Positions 52,854-63,000 of a stretch of DNA of 64,000 nucleotides are shown in pieces. A program made the translations under genes and the position numbers. Origin of the DNA: Nocardioides alkalitolerans. GTDB lineage: Bacteria > Actinomycetota > Actinomycetes > Propionibacteriales > Nocardioidaceae. Numbering within the stretch: position 1 is the first letter of the stretch; every line of letters starts with the position of its first letter. The DNA is taken from NCBI GenBank assembly GCA_038184435.1, contig CP116227.1, forward strand, positions 1,054,001-1,118,000. The letters run 5' to 3'. The notes beneath the pieces were generated by a model. That model saw only the letters and a program-made list of their open reading frames with translations, was not told the origin of the DNA and did not search any database.

Positions 52854-55565
52854 ATGGCGACCCGTACGTCTTCCCCGCCGGGGTCGCGAAGCTCGAGCAC
52901 GTCCCGCAACGGCGCATCCCGCACGGGTGCGTCCAAGGGCGGCTCGGGGTCTCGCGCCCGGAGTACCGGCAAGTCCACCCGTTCCGGCAACGCCCGAGGT
53001 GGCAGCGCGAAGCGTGCTCCGGCGCGCCCGGCTCCCCGGGCGGTGCGCAGCGGTCCCGGCCCGGTCCTGCGCTTCTTCGCGCTGATCGGCCGCGGCATCG
53101 TCGCCGCCTGGCTCGGTCTCGCGGGCGCCGTGGGCGGGGCGGCGCGCAGCGTCGGCCACGCGGCGCGCGAGGTGGAGCCCGAGCACCGCCGCGACGGCGT
53201 CGGACTCGCCTTCTTCGGTCTCGCGGTCGTGGTCGCGGGCGCCGTCTGGTGGCAGTTCTCCGGGGCCGCGCTCGACACGGTGCGCACGATGGTGGCCGGC
53301 TCCGTCGGCAAGCTGGCGGGCTTCGTGCCGCTGGCGCTCGTCTACGTGGGGTGGCGCAACATGCGTGACCCCGAGCGCAACGGTCCCGTGGGTCGCCAGG
53401 TCATCGGGTGGACGGCCCTGTCGTTCGGCCTCCTCGGCATCGTGCACATCGCCAACGGCAACCCCGAGCCCGTGCTCGGCGACACCAACGACCTCCAGCA
53501 GGCCGGCGGTGCCGTCGGTTTCGTCGTCTCCAGCCTCCTGCTGGACCTGCTCCGCAGCGCCTGGGTCGTCGTGCCGCTGCTCGCGCTGCTGGGCTTCTTC
53601 GGGGTCCTCATCATCACGGCGACGCCCGTCTACCAGATTCCCGCCCGCCTCCGCGAGGCCCGCGACCGCCTCCTCGGCGCACCGGGCCACGCGGGTCGGG
53701 CCGAGCGCTCCGCCGCCGACGAGGACATCGACCTCGATGCCGGCGACCCGGCCTACGACACCCCGCTCGTCACTGAGGAGAGCCGCAAGGAGCGGCGCGC
53801 CCGGCTCAAGGCCGAGCGCGAGGAGCGCGCCGCCGCCGAGGAGGCCGAGGCCGCGCTCACCGCCGACGTCGGCCCTGACGCGCTGGACTTCGCGCAGGGG
53901 GTCTTCGGTGAGACCCCGGACGCTCCGGAGCGCCCGGGGGCGCCGGCGACGGGTCTCGACCTCGACGCCCCGGCTCCGTCGGCCGCGGCGGCCGCTGCCG
54001 CCGGCCGCGCCTCCTCGCGCGACGGGGACGGCGTCCTCGAGCCGCCGCCGCACGCGGAGCTGCCGCCGCGGGTCGAGCAGCTCTCGATCTCCGGGGACAT
54101 CGCCTACTCGTTGCCCGCCAGCGAGATGCTCAAGGAGGGCTCGCCCCACAAGGCGCGCTCCAAGGCGTCCGACGCCGTCGTCGAGCGGCTCACCCAGGTG
54201 ATGGACGAGTTCAACATCGACGCGCAGGTCACGGGCTACACGCGCGGCCCGACGGTCACCCGCTACGAGGTCGAGCTGGGCCCGGGCGTGAAGGTCGAGA
54301 AGATCCTCAACGTCCAGAAGAACATCGCGTACGCCGTCGCCTCGGCCGACGTGCGCATCCTCAGCCCCATCCCGGGCAAGTCCGCGGTCGGCGTGGAGAT
54401 CCCGAACCTCGACAAGGAGATCGTGTCGCTCGGCGACGTGCTCCGCTCGAGCACGGCGCGCTCCGAGCCGCACCCGATGATCGCGGGCCTCGGCAAGGAC
54501 GTGGAGGGCGGCTTCGTCGTCGCCAACCTGGCGAAGATGCCCCACCTCCTCGTCGCCGGTGCGACCGGCTCCGGCAAGTCGAGCTTCATCAACTCGATGA
54601 TCACGTCGATCCTCATGCGCTCCACGCCCGACGAGGTGCGCATGATCATGGTCGATCCGAAGCGCGTGGAGCTGAACGCCTACGAGGGCATCCCGCACCT
54701 CATCACGCCGATCATCACGGACCCGAAGAAGGCCGCAGAGGCCCTCGCGTGGGTCGTGCGCGAGATGGACCTGCGCTACGACGACCTCGCCAACTTCGGC
54801 TTCCGCCACGTCGACGACTTCAACAAGGCGGTGCGGGCCGGCAAGATCGAGGTCCCCCCGGGCAGCGAGCGCGTGCTCACGCCGTACCCCTACCTGCTCG
54901 TCATCGTCGACGAGCTCGCCGACCTCATGATGGTCGCCCCGCGGGACGTCGAGGACGCCGTCGTGCGCATCACCCAGCTCGCGCGCGCCGCCGGCATCCA
55001 CCTCGTCCTGGCGACGCAGCGTCCGTCGGTGGACGTGGTGACGGGCCTCATCAAGGCCAACGTGCCGTCACGGCTGGCGTTCGCCACGTCGTCGCTCGGC
55101 GACAGCCGCGTCATCCTCGACCAGCCCGGCGCCGAGAAGCTCGTCGGCCAGGGTGACGGCCTCTTCCTGCCGATGGGCATGTCGAAGCCGATCCGCGTGC
55201 AGGGCTCGTGGGTGGGGGAGGGCGAGATCGCCCAGGTCGTCAAGCACTGCCGGGCGCAGCTCGAGCCGACCTACCGCGAGGACGTCACGGCGCCGGCCCA
55301 GAGCAAGCGGGAGCTCGACGACGACATCGGCGACGACATGGACCTGGTGATCCAGGCCGTCGAGCTCGTCGTGTCGACCCAGTTCGGCTCGACGTCGATG
55401 CTGCAGCGCAAGCTGCGCGTCGGCTTCGCGAAGGCCGGACGCCTCATGGACATCCTGGAGAGCCGCGGGGTCGTCGGACCCAGCGAGGGCTCCAAGGCTC
55501 GGGACGTGCTCGTCAAGCCCGACGAGATCGACGGCGTGATCCTGACGTTGCAGGGGGAGCAGTGA
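52854..55565 (+). CDS. ftsK: DNA translocase FtsK/SpoIIIE
   Basis: Septum-anchored DNA pump for chromosome segregation. 903 residues. A basic Ser/Arg-rich N-terminal tail (1-65) precedes four membrane helices (about 70-260), then an acidic Ala-rich linker (about 265-430). The motor has Walker A GATGSGKSS near 568 and Walker B VIVDELADLMM near 683, and the C-terminal gamma winged helix (about 825-895; QFGSTSMLQRKLRVGFAKAGRLMDILE) would read the KOPS-like polarity sites. A TAGGGT box 7 bases before the ATG, with no Shine-Dalgarno sequence, suggests a leaderless mRNA. Overlaps the next gene by 4 bases. Confidence 0.97.
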   Translation: MATRTSSPPGSRSSSTSRNGASRTGASKGGSGSRARSTGKSTRSGNARGGSAKRAPARPAPRAVRSGPGPVLRFFALIGRGIVAAWLGLAGAVGGAARSVGHAAREVEPEHRRDGVGLAFFGLAVVVAGAVWWQFSGAALDTVRTMVAGSVGKLAGFVPLALVYVGWRNMRDPERNGPVGRQVIGWTALSFGLLGIVHIANGNPEPVLGDTNDLQQAGGAVGFVVSSLLLDLLRSAWVVVPLLALLGFFGVLIITATPVYQIPARLREARDRLLGAPGHAGRAERSAADEDIDLDAGDPAYDTPLVTEESRKERRARLKAEREERAAAEEAEAALTADVGPDALDFAQGVFGETPDAPERPGAPATGLDLDAPAPSAAAAAAAGRASSRDGDGVLEPPPHAELPPRVEQLSISGDIAYSLPASEMLKEGSPHKARSKASDAVVERLTQVMDEFNIDAQVTGYTRGPTVTRYEVELGPGVKVEKILNVQKNIAYAVASADVRILSPIPGKSAVGVEIPNLDKEIVSLGDVLRSSTARSEPHPMIAGLGKDVEGGFVVANLAKMPHLLVAGATGSGKSSFINSMITSILMRSTPDEVRMIMVDPKRVELNAYEGIPHLITPIITDPKKAAEALAWVVREMDLRYDDLANFGFRHVDDFNKAVRAGKIEVPPGSERVLTPYPYLLVIVDELADLMMVAPRDVEDAVVRITQLARAAGIHLVLATQRPSVDVVTGLIKANVPSRLAFATSSLGDSRVILDQPGAEKLVGQGDGLFLPMGMSKPIRVQGSWVGEGEIAQVVKHCRAQLEPTYREDVTAPAQSKRELDDDIGDDMDLVIQAVELVVSTQFGSTSMLQRKLRVGFAKAGRLMDILESRGVVGPSEGSKARDVLVKPDEIDGVILTLQGEQ

Positions 55566-57592
55566 GCCAGCACGAGACGATCGATGACCCGCACGGCGGC
55601 ACCGAGGGCGCGGCCCAGGGCACGCGGCGCGACCCGTTCGGCCTCAACCTGCCGCGGCGGCCCGACTGGGAGATGTTCGGCGTGGTCTCCGACGACCTGG
55701 ACCTCGACCGGGACGTGGCGGCCGGTGCCGCCGTCGAGCTGCGTCGCAGCGGTCTCGTCGCCGGCGTCGTCGGCCTCGCCTCCGCCGGCCTGGCCGTGGC
55801 GTGGCTCAGCCGCGCCGCCGCCGACGGCGGTGCGCTGGCGTGGTCCCTGACGGGCTTCCTCGCGGTCGTGGCGCTGGCCTACCTGACGGCGTTCGTGGAC
55901 GCCCGCGTGCCGCTCGCCGTCGTCGACGCGCAGGGCGTGCGCATGCGCCTCGGCCGCACCTGGCAGGGCCTGCCCTGGGAGAGCGTGGACCGCGTCGAGC
56001 TCGCCCCGCGCCAGGGTCTGCTGCGCGACGGCCGGCTGGTCGTGGTGCCGTTCGACGCCGACGAGGTCGTCGGCGCGCTCGACGGCAGCGCGCGCTGGCA
56101 CGCGTTCCTCGCCCGGCGGTGGTACGGCGGCTCGTTCGCCCTCCCCGTCGGCCTCTCCACCAGGGTGACCGGCGCGGACGACCTCGCCGTGGCCGTGCGG
56201 ACGCTGGCGGACCCCGAGGTCCCGGTGCAGGTGCACGAGGCCCCGGCGGAGACCTCGGTGGAGGCCCCGGCGGAGGCCCCGGCGGAGGACCTGGTCGAGG
56301 CTCCCACCGACCCGGTCGAGGCCCCCGTGGCGCAGACCGAGGCCACGCCGGTCGTGGAGCCCGTCGTGGAGCCCGTCGTGGAGCCCGTCGTGGAGCCGGT
56401 CGCCGACGACGCCACCCCGCCCGCCGACGACCACGCACGCGGCGACGCACCGCCGCCCGTCGTGGCGGCGGCGCAGCGCCTGCGCCCCTGGGCCGCGACG
56501 GTGCTGGCCCGCCTGGCCGAGCGCCGGGAGACCGGGCGCGCGACCGCAGAGGACCTGGACGACGGGCGAGGCCCCCGTCAGGACGACCTCGGGGAGGACT
56601 CCCGCGACGACTTCCGGGTCGGCGGGGACCAGCCCGGCGCCGTACCCGCCTCGCCGACCCCCGCCCCGCTGCGCGAGCCGCGTGCCGCCGTGCGGGCCGA
56701 GGTGCTGCGCCGCGAGGAGGCCGTGCTCGACCTGCCCGCCTCGGCCCGCGTCGAGGCCGAGGAGCCCGCGGAGCGCGAGCTGCCCGAGGCCGCGGCGTAC
56801 CTCCGGCGTCCCGCCGAGCCCGGGCTCGCGGCGTACGAGACCCGCGACCCCCTCGACGAGGCGACCGGCCCCCTCGGCGTGGTGGCGACCGAGCCGGTCG
56901 TCGAGCCCGTCGTCGGCCCCGTGCTGACCGAGGCGCGCCGCCGGCTGGGCCTCAGCGTCGACCAGGTGGCGGAGCGCACCCGGATCCGGCCGCACGTGAT
57001 CGAGGCGATCGAGGTCGACGACTTCGGTCCCTGCGGCGGCGACTTCTACGCGCGGGGCCACCTGCGCACCCTCGGCCGCGTGCTGGGGGTGGAGCCGCAG
57101 CCGCTGGTGGAGGAGTACGACGAGCGCTACGCCGCCGCGCCCATCGACGCCCGCCGCGTGTTCGAGGCGGAGCTCGCCACGGTGCCGGGCGGATCGCTGC
57201 GCGCGACGCGCGGTGGCCCGAACTGGTCGGTGCTCGTCGCGGCGGTCATGTCCGTCGTGCTCCTCTGGGCGGTCGCGCAGTTCCTCTTCGAGCGGCCGGC
57301 CGGCAGCGAGGGGACCGGCGGCGAGCAGGCCGGGCTCACGTCCGGCAGCGCGGCGACGCCGCTCGACGTCGAGCTGGTGGCCGGCGAGCAGGCGGCCGAC
57401 GTCACGGTGCGGGACGCGGCCGGGGACGTCGTGTGGCAGGGCCGCCTCGAGCCGGGGGCCAGCCAGGCCGTGCGGGCGACGCCGCCCGTGCGCATCTCGA
57501 GCTCCGACGGCGGGGTCGCGGCGGCGGTCGACGGGCGCGACGCGAGCCCGCTGGGCGAGGCGGGCGAGCCCGTGCAGCGCTCGCTCTCCTGA
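55562..57592 (+). CDS. RodZ-like membrane protein with helix-turn-helix domain and repeat-rich linker
   Basis: A 676-residue protein. The N-terminal part has two membrane helices (about 65-110) and a PH-like segment (PLAVVDAQGVRMRLGRTWQGLPWESVDRVEL). A long Pro/Glu/Val/Ala linker holds perfect 12-bp repeats encoding VVEP. The helix-turn-helix of RodZ type follows near 455-512 (LTEARRRLGLSVDQVAERTRIRPHVIEAIE), then one membrane helix near 555-577 and a beta-rich DUF4115-type C-terminus. RodZ links MreB to cell shape in rods; here the role is inferred only. GTG start overlaps the ftsK stop (GTGA). Confidence 0.8.
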   Translation: MSQHETIDDPHGGTEGAAQGTRRDPFGLNLPRRPDWEMFGVVSDDLDLDRDVAAGAAVELRRSGLVAGVVGLASAGLAVAWLSRAAADGGALAWSLTGFLAVVALAYLTAFVDARVPLAVVDAQGVRMRLGRTWQGLPWESVDRVELAPRQGLLRDGRLVVVPFDADEVVGALDGSARWHAFLARRWYGGSFALPVGLSTRVTGADDLAVAVRTLADPEVPVQVHEAPAETSVEAPAEAPAEDLVEAPTDPVEAPVAQTEATPVVEPVVEPVVEPVVEPVADDATPPADDHARGDAPPPVVAAAQRLRPWAATVLARLAERRETGRATAEDLDDGRGPRQDDLGEDSRDDFRVGGDQPGAVPASPTPAPLREPRAAVRAEVLRREEAVLDLPASARVEAEEPAERELPEAAAYLRRPAEPGLAAYETRDPLDEATGPLGVVATEPVVEPVVGPVLTEARRRLGLSVDQVAERTRIRPHVIEAIEVDDFGPCGGDFYARGHLRTLGRVLGVEPQPLVEEYDERYAAAPIDARRVFEAELATVPGGSLRATRGGPNWSVLVAAVMSVVLLWAVAQFLFERPAGSEGTGGEQAGLTSGSAATPLDVELVAGEQAADVTVRDAAGDVVWQGRLEPGASQAVRATPPVRISSSDGGVAAAVDGRDASPLGEAGEPVQRSLS

Positions 57593-57689
57593 CCGCCTCC
57601 ACCACCGCCTCCACCCCCGCTGCGTCCGCGCGGCCGGCGTCGCGCCGTTTCGACGCCGCCCCGCGGGTGCGGGCATACTCGACGGGATC

Positions 57690-59195
57690 ATGACTGCCTC
57701 CACCGCGCCCTCCCGCCCCACCGCCGCCGACGGCGCCGAGCCGCTGTCGGTCGCGATGGTGACCCTCGGCTGCGCCCGCAACGAGGTCGACTCCGAGGAG
57801 CTGGCCGGGCGCCTCGAGGCCGGTGGCTTCCGCCTGGTCGACGACCCCGACGCGGCCGACACGGTGGTCGTCAACACCTGCGGCTTCGTCGAGTCGGCGA
57901 AGAAGGACTCGGTGGACACGCTGCTGGCCGCCGCCGACCTCAAGGAGGGCGGCACGACCCGCGCCGTGGTGGCCGTCGGCTGCCTCGCGGAGCGATACGG
58001 CGCGGAGCTCGCCGACTCCCTCCCCGAGGCCGACGCGGTGCTGGGCTTCGACGACTACCCCGACATCGCCGCGCGGCTCCGCGCCATCGTCGCGGGCGAG
58101 GCCCACCACCCGCACACGCCGACCGACCGTCGCAAGCTGCTCCCGATCAGCCCCGTGGAGCGCGCCGAGGCGATGGTCACCAGCGGCCTGAGCGTTCCCG
58201 GCCACGCGCCCGACCTGCCGTTCGGCGCAGCGCCGGCGAGCGGCCCGCGGGCCGTGCGGCGTCGCCTCGACGGTGGCCCGACGGCTCCGCTCAAGCTCGC
58301 GAGCGGCTGCGACCGGCGCTGCACCTTCTGCGCGATCCCCAGCTTCCGCGGCTCCTTCGTGAGCCGCCGGCCCGCGGACGTGCTCGGGGAGGCGCGCTGG
58401 CTGGGGGAGCAGGGCGTGCGCGAGCTGTTCCTCGTCAGCGAGAACTCGACGTCCTACGGCAAGGACCTCGGCGACGTGAAGCTGCTCGAGACGCTCCTGC
58501 CCGAGCTGGCTGCCGTCGAGGGCGTGGCCCGCGTGCGGGTGTCCTACCTGCAGCCCGCCGAGACGCGCCCCGGCCTCATCCGGGCCATCGCCTCCACGCC
58601 GGGCGTCACGCCGTACTTCGACCTGTCGTTCCAGCACGCCAGCAACGCCGTGCTGCGGCGCATGCGGCGCTTCGGCGACCCCGACAGCTTCCTCTCGCTG
58701 CTCGAGCGCATCCGCGCGCTCGCGCCGGAGGCGGGCATCCGCTCCAACGTCATCGTCGGCTTCCCGGGGGAGACCGAGGAAGACGTCGAGACCCTCTGCG
58801 CGTTCCTCGAGGCGGCCCGCCTCGACGTGACCGGCGTGTTCGGCTACTCCGACGAGGACGGTACGGAGGCCGCGGGCTTCGACGGCAAGCACAGCGAGGA
58901 CGAGGTGCGGGCCCGCACCGAGCACGTCACCGACCTCGTCGAGCAGCTCACCTCGCAGCGCGCCGAGGAGCGGATCGGCGAGCACGTCGAGGTGCTCGTC
59001 GAGCGGCTCGACGACGAGGAGGGTCCGGAGGGGCGTGCCGCCCACCAGGGCCCCGAGGTCGACGGCACGACCACCCTCGTCACCGCCGACGGCGACCTGC
59101 CGGAGGGCGTGCGCGTCGGCGACCTCGTCCCCGCCGTGGTCGTGGCGAGCGAGGGCGTCGACCTGGTGGCCGAGATCGCAGGAGGGCGTCGATGA
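57690..59195 (+). CDS. rimO: Ribosomal protein S12 methylthiotransferase RimO
   Basis: Radical-SAM enzyme that adds a methylthio group to an Asp of ribosomal protein S12. 501 residues. The N-terminal MTTase domain has cluster cysteines in LGCARNEVDSEEL, VVNTCGFVESA and AVGCLAERYG. The radical-SAM cluster is CDRRCTFC in SGCDRRCTFCAIPSFRG, and a TRAM domain closes the protein. It overlaps pgsA by 4 bases. An insertion of about 60 residues (PISPVERAEAM...GPRAV) between the first two domains is common in actinobacterial RimO. ATG at 57690. Confidence 0.95.
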   Translation: MTASTAPSRPTAADGAEPLSVAMVTLGCARNEVDSEELAGRLEAGGFRLVDDPDAADTVVVNTCGFVESAKKDSVDTLLAAADLKEGGTTRAVVAVGCLAERYGAELADSLPEADAVLGFDDYPDIAARLRAIVAGEAHHPHTPTDRRKLLPISPVERAEAMVTSGLSVPGHAPDLPFGAAPASGPRAVRRRLDGGPTAPLKLASGCDRRCTFCAIPSFRGSFVSRRPADVLGEARWLGEQGVRELFLVSENSTSYGKDLGDVKLLETLLPELAAVEGVARVRVSYLQPAETRPGLIRAIASTPGVTPYFDLSFQHASNAVLRRMRRFGDPDSFLSLLERIRALAPEAGIRSNVIVGFPGETEEDVETLCAFLEAARLDVTGVFGYSDEDGTEAAGFDGKHSEDEVRARTEHVTDLVEQLTSQRAEERIGEHVEVLVERLDDEEGPEGRAAHQGPEVDGTTTLVTADGDLPEGVRVGDLVPAVVVASEGVDLVAEIAGGRR

Positions 59196-59833
59196 CGCAC
59201 GAGCCGACCGGGACGGCCGAGCCGGCCCGCCCCAGCAACTGGAACCTGCCCAACGCGCTGACGACGCTGCGGATCGTGCTCGTGCCGTTCTTCGGGTGGG
59301 CGCTGCTCGTCGACGGCGGCGACTCGGTGCTGTGGCGCACCGTCGCCTGGGCGATCTTCGCGGTCGCCATGATCACCGACAAGGTCGACGGGGACATCGC
59401 GCGGGCGCGCAACCTCGTCACCGACTTCGGCAAGATCGCGGACCCCATCGCGGACAAGGCGATCACCGGCATGGCCCTCATCGGCCTCGCGATCGTGGGC
59501 GACGTGTGGTGGTGGGTCGCGATCGTCGTGCTCGTGCGCGAGTGGAGCGTGACGCTGCTGCGCCTGTCCGTCGCCAAGCAGGTCGTCATCGCGGCCAAGC
59601 AGAGCGGGAAGATCAAGACCGCGCTGCAGGGCGTGGCTCTCGGCACGCTGAGCCTGCCCCTGCTGCACGTCGGCGACGTCGTCGGGTGGCTCGAGGTGCC
59701 CGGTCTCGTCGTGTTCTACGCCGCGCAGGTCGGCCTCGCCGCGGCCGTCGCCATGACGCTGTGGTCCGGATACGAGTTCTACCGCGACCTCTACCGCCAG
59801 CGCCACACGCTGCGGGCGACCGCGCGGGCCTGA
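59192..59833 (+). CDS. pgsA: CDP-diacylglycerol-glycerol-3-phosphate 3-phosphatidyltransferase PgsA
   Basis: Membrane enzyme of phosphatidylglycerol synthesis. 213 aa with four or more helices. The CDP-alcohol phosphotransferase motif DG-x2-AR-x8-G-x3-D-x3-D is visible in VDGDIARARNLVTDFGKIADPIADKA. NLPNALTTLRIVLVPFF begins the protein. Start ATG overlaps the rimO stop (ATGA). This is the usual rimO-pgsA-cinA-clgR order; here cinA is pushed 3.4 kb away by the nuclease gene. Confidence 0.95.
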   Translation: MTHEPTGTAEPARPSNWNLPNALTTLRIVLVPFFGWALLVDGGDSVLWRTVAWAIFAVAMITDKVDGDIARARNLVTDFGKIADPIADKAITGMALIGLAIVGDVWWWVAIVVLVREWSVTLLRLSVAKQVVIAAKQSGKIKTALQGVALGTLSLPLLHVGDVVGWLEVPGLVVFYAAQVGLAAAVAMTLWSGYEFYRDLYRQRHTLRATARA

Positions 59834-60058
59834 GCCTCGTTCCCCGGGCTCGTTCCTGAGCCCGCGCTGGACACGGGCTGAGAGAGCGGCCGGAGGCCGG
59901 ACGACCTGCGCCGCAACGGTCGTCTCGACCGAACCGTTACCGATCGTTCACTGCGAATCATTGCTTTCATCCACCGGCACGGGGTGGACTGGACCGGTTG
60001 TCGTCCAGCCGCGCGACCCCCGACGTCGTGGCGGCACGGTTCCCGTGAAAGGTCGCTC

Positions 60059-63000
60059 GTGCTCGAACCTTCTCCCCGCCCGTCCCCGTCGCGTCGACCC
60101 GGTGAGGCACGCCGGCCACGCCGCGCCCTCGCCGCCGGTCTCGGTCTCGGCCTCGCCGTCTCCGCGCTGGCCGCCCTCCCCGGTTCCGCCACCGCCGCCG
60201 TCGACGGCAGCGGCGTCGTCATCTCCGAGTTCTACGGGGGCGGTGGCAACGGTGGCGCCGAGTACACCCACGACTTCGTGGAGCTCTACAACCCGACGTC
60301 CACCGCGATCTCGCTGAACGGCTGGTCGGTGCAGTACCGCAACAACGCCGGCACGAGCGCCGCCCAGGTAACGCCGCTCTCCGGCGACATCCCGGCTGGT
60401 GGCCACTACCTGGTGCAGTGGGCGAAGGGCAGCGGCGGCACGAAGGCGCTGCCCACCCCGGACGCGACCGGCACCGTCTCGGCGTCCGCGACCGGCGGAC
60501 AGGTCTGGCTGGCCTCGACCACCACGGCGCTCAACCCGCCCGTCGGCAACGTCACCGGCGCGCCGATCGTCGACTTCCTCGGCGCCTCGCCGACCGCGCC
60601 GTCCTTCGAGGGCGCGCCGGCTGCGGAGGCCCCGACGAACCCGACGTCGCTGCAGCGCGCGGCCGACAGCAAGGACCGGGACGACAACGCGCTCGACTTC
60701 ACCGTGGCGGCTCCGACGCCGCAGAACTCGAGCACCACGACGCCCGAGCCCGAGCCGGAGCCGGAGCCGGAGCCGGTCGACCCGGACGACGTGACCATCG
60801 CGGAGATCCAGGGCACGGGTGCCGAGACGCCGCTCGACCGCACCACGCTCGTGCGGACGCGGGGCGTCGTCACCGCGTCGTACCCGACCGGTGGCCTCAA
60901 CGGCTTCTACCTGCAGACCGCGGGCACCGGCGGCGACCCGAAGCCGGCCGAGGGCGGTGCCTCGGACGCGGTCTTCGTGTGGCTGGGCACGCCGAGCACG
61001 ACGTACCCCGAGATCGGTGACCACGTCGAGGTCGTGGGCCTGCCCACGGAGTTCAACGGGCTCACGCAGGTGGACGCGCGCGCGACCTCGAAGGGCAGCA
61101 CCACGGTGCTCGCGGAGCCCGCCGAGGAGGTCAAGCCGCGCGCGTTCGTGCTCCCCGCGCCGGAGCTGCGCGAGCAGTACGAGGGCGAGCTCGTCCTGCC
61201 GACCGAGGACTACACGGTCTCCAACAACTTCAACCTCAACAACTTCGGCGAGATCGGCCTCGCGGTGGGCGACACCCCGCTCATCACGCCGACCGAGGTG
61301 GCCCGTCCGGGCACGCCGGAGCTCGACGCCGTCAAGGCGGACAACGCCGCTCGGGCGATCTCGCTCGACGACGGCAACCGCACCAACTTCCTGGGGAGCG
61401 CCGCGAACAAGGCGATCCCGCTGCCGTGGGTCAGCGGTGGCGAGACCGTGCGGGTCAACGCCGCGGCCACCTTCACGGCGCCCGTGGTCGTCGACTGGCG
61501 CGACGGTGCCTGGAAGTACCAGCCCACGGAGCTGCTGACCGCCGACGGCTCCGCCCCCGCGACGTTCGAGGACACGCGCACCGCGGCCCCCGAGGAGGTC
61601 GGCGGCGACCTCCAGCTCGCGACCTTCAACGTGCTCAACTACTTCACGACCACCGGTGAGGAGTGGGCGGCGGCCGGCAGCGGACGCTCGTGCACGTACT
61701 ACACCGACCGTGAGGGCGCCAACGTCACGAACGACCGCTGCGACCCGAACGGGCCGCGCGGCGCGGCGAACCAGGCCAACCTGGAGCGCCAGGAGGCCAA
61801 GATCGTCGCGGCGATCAACGCCATCGACGCCGACGTCATCTCGCTCGAGGAGATCGAGAACTCGGCCGCGTTCGGTCTCGACCGCGATGCGGCGCTCGCG
61901 ACGCTCGTCGCCGCGCTGAACGAGCAGGCAGGCGCGGACCACTGGGCCTACGTGCCGTCGCCCGAGGTGCTGCCCGCGTCCGAGGACGTCATCCGCACGG
62001 CGTTCATCTACCAGCCGGACTCGGTCGAGACGGTGGGCCAGTCCGTCATCCACGACGACGACGTCGCCTTCTCCAACGCCCGCGAGCCGCTCGCCCAGGC
62101 GTTCAAGCCGGCCGGCGGTGCCGACGAGGACGCGTTCGCGGTCGTCGTCAACCACTTCAAGTCGAAGAGCCCGTCGGGCGCGCCCAGCAGCGGCGACAAC
62201 GCCAACGGCGAGCAGGGCGCGTGGAACGGCGACCGCGTCCGCCAGGCCGCGTCCCTCGCCGACTTCACGGCCCAGTTCGCGAACGAGATGGACACCGAGG
62301 CGGTCTTCCTCACGGGTGACTTCAACTCCTACACCCAGGAGGACCCGCTGCGGCTGCTGTACGACGAGGGCTACACCGACATCGCCTCCGAGGGCGAGTG
62401 GAGCTACAGCTTCAGCGGCATGTCGGGCTCCCTCGACCACGTGCTCGCCAACGAGGCGGCCGCCGCGATGGTGACCGGCTCGGACATCTGGGAGATCAAC
62501 GCGGTCGAGTCCGTGGCCTACGAGTACAGCCGGTACAACTACAACGCGACCGACTTCTACGCGCCGGACCCCTACCGCTCGTCGGACCACGAGCCGCACG
62601 TCGTGGGCATCGCGGTCGGCGAGGCGGAGCCGGCCCCGGCCACGGTCGTCGCCCCCGGCACCGTGCAGAACGCGTACGGCGACGTCGTGCGCGTGCCGGT
62701 CGAGATCGAGACCGAGGGCGCGGCCGGCGGCCGGGTCGACCTGCACTGGAACGGCGGCATCATCGGCTCGGCCGACGTCGTCGACGGCCAGGCGGTCGTC
62801 GAGGTGCCGCGTCGCGTGCTCCTGCCCAAGTCGTACCGCGTGCTGGTGCGCTACAGCGGCGACGCGACCACGCAGGCGGCGGACGGCGGCGTGACCATCC
62901 AGGTCGGCAAGGCGCGCACCAACCTCCTGCTGAGCGCGACGCAGCCCCTGCCGGCCGGTCGCAGCGGCACGCTGACGATCCGCATCGGCAACTCGTCGGG

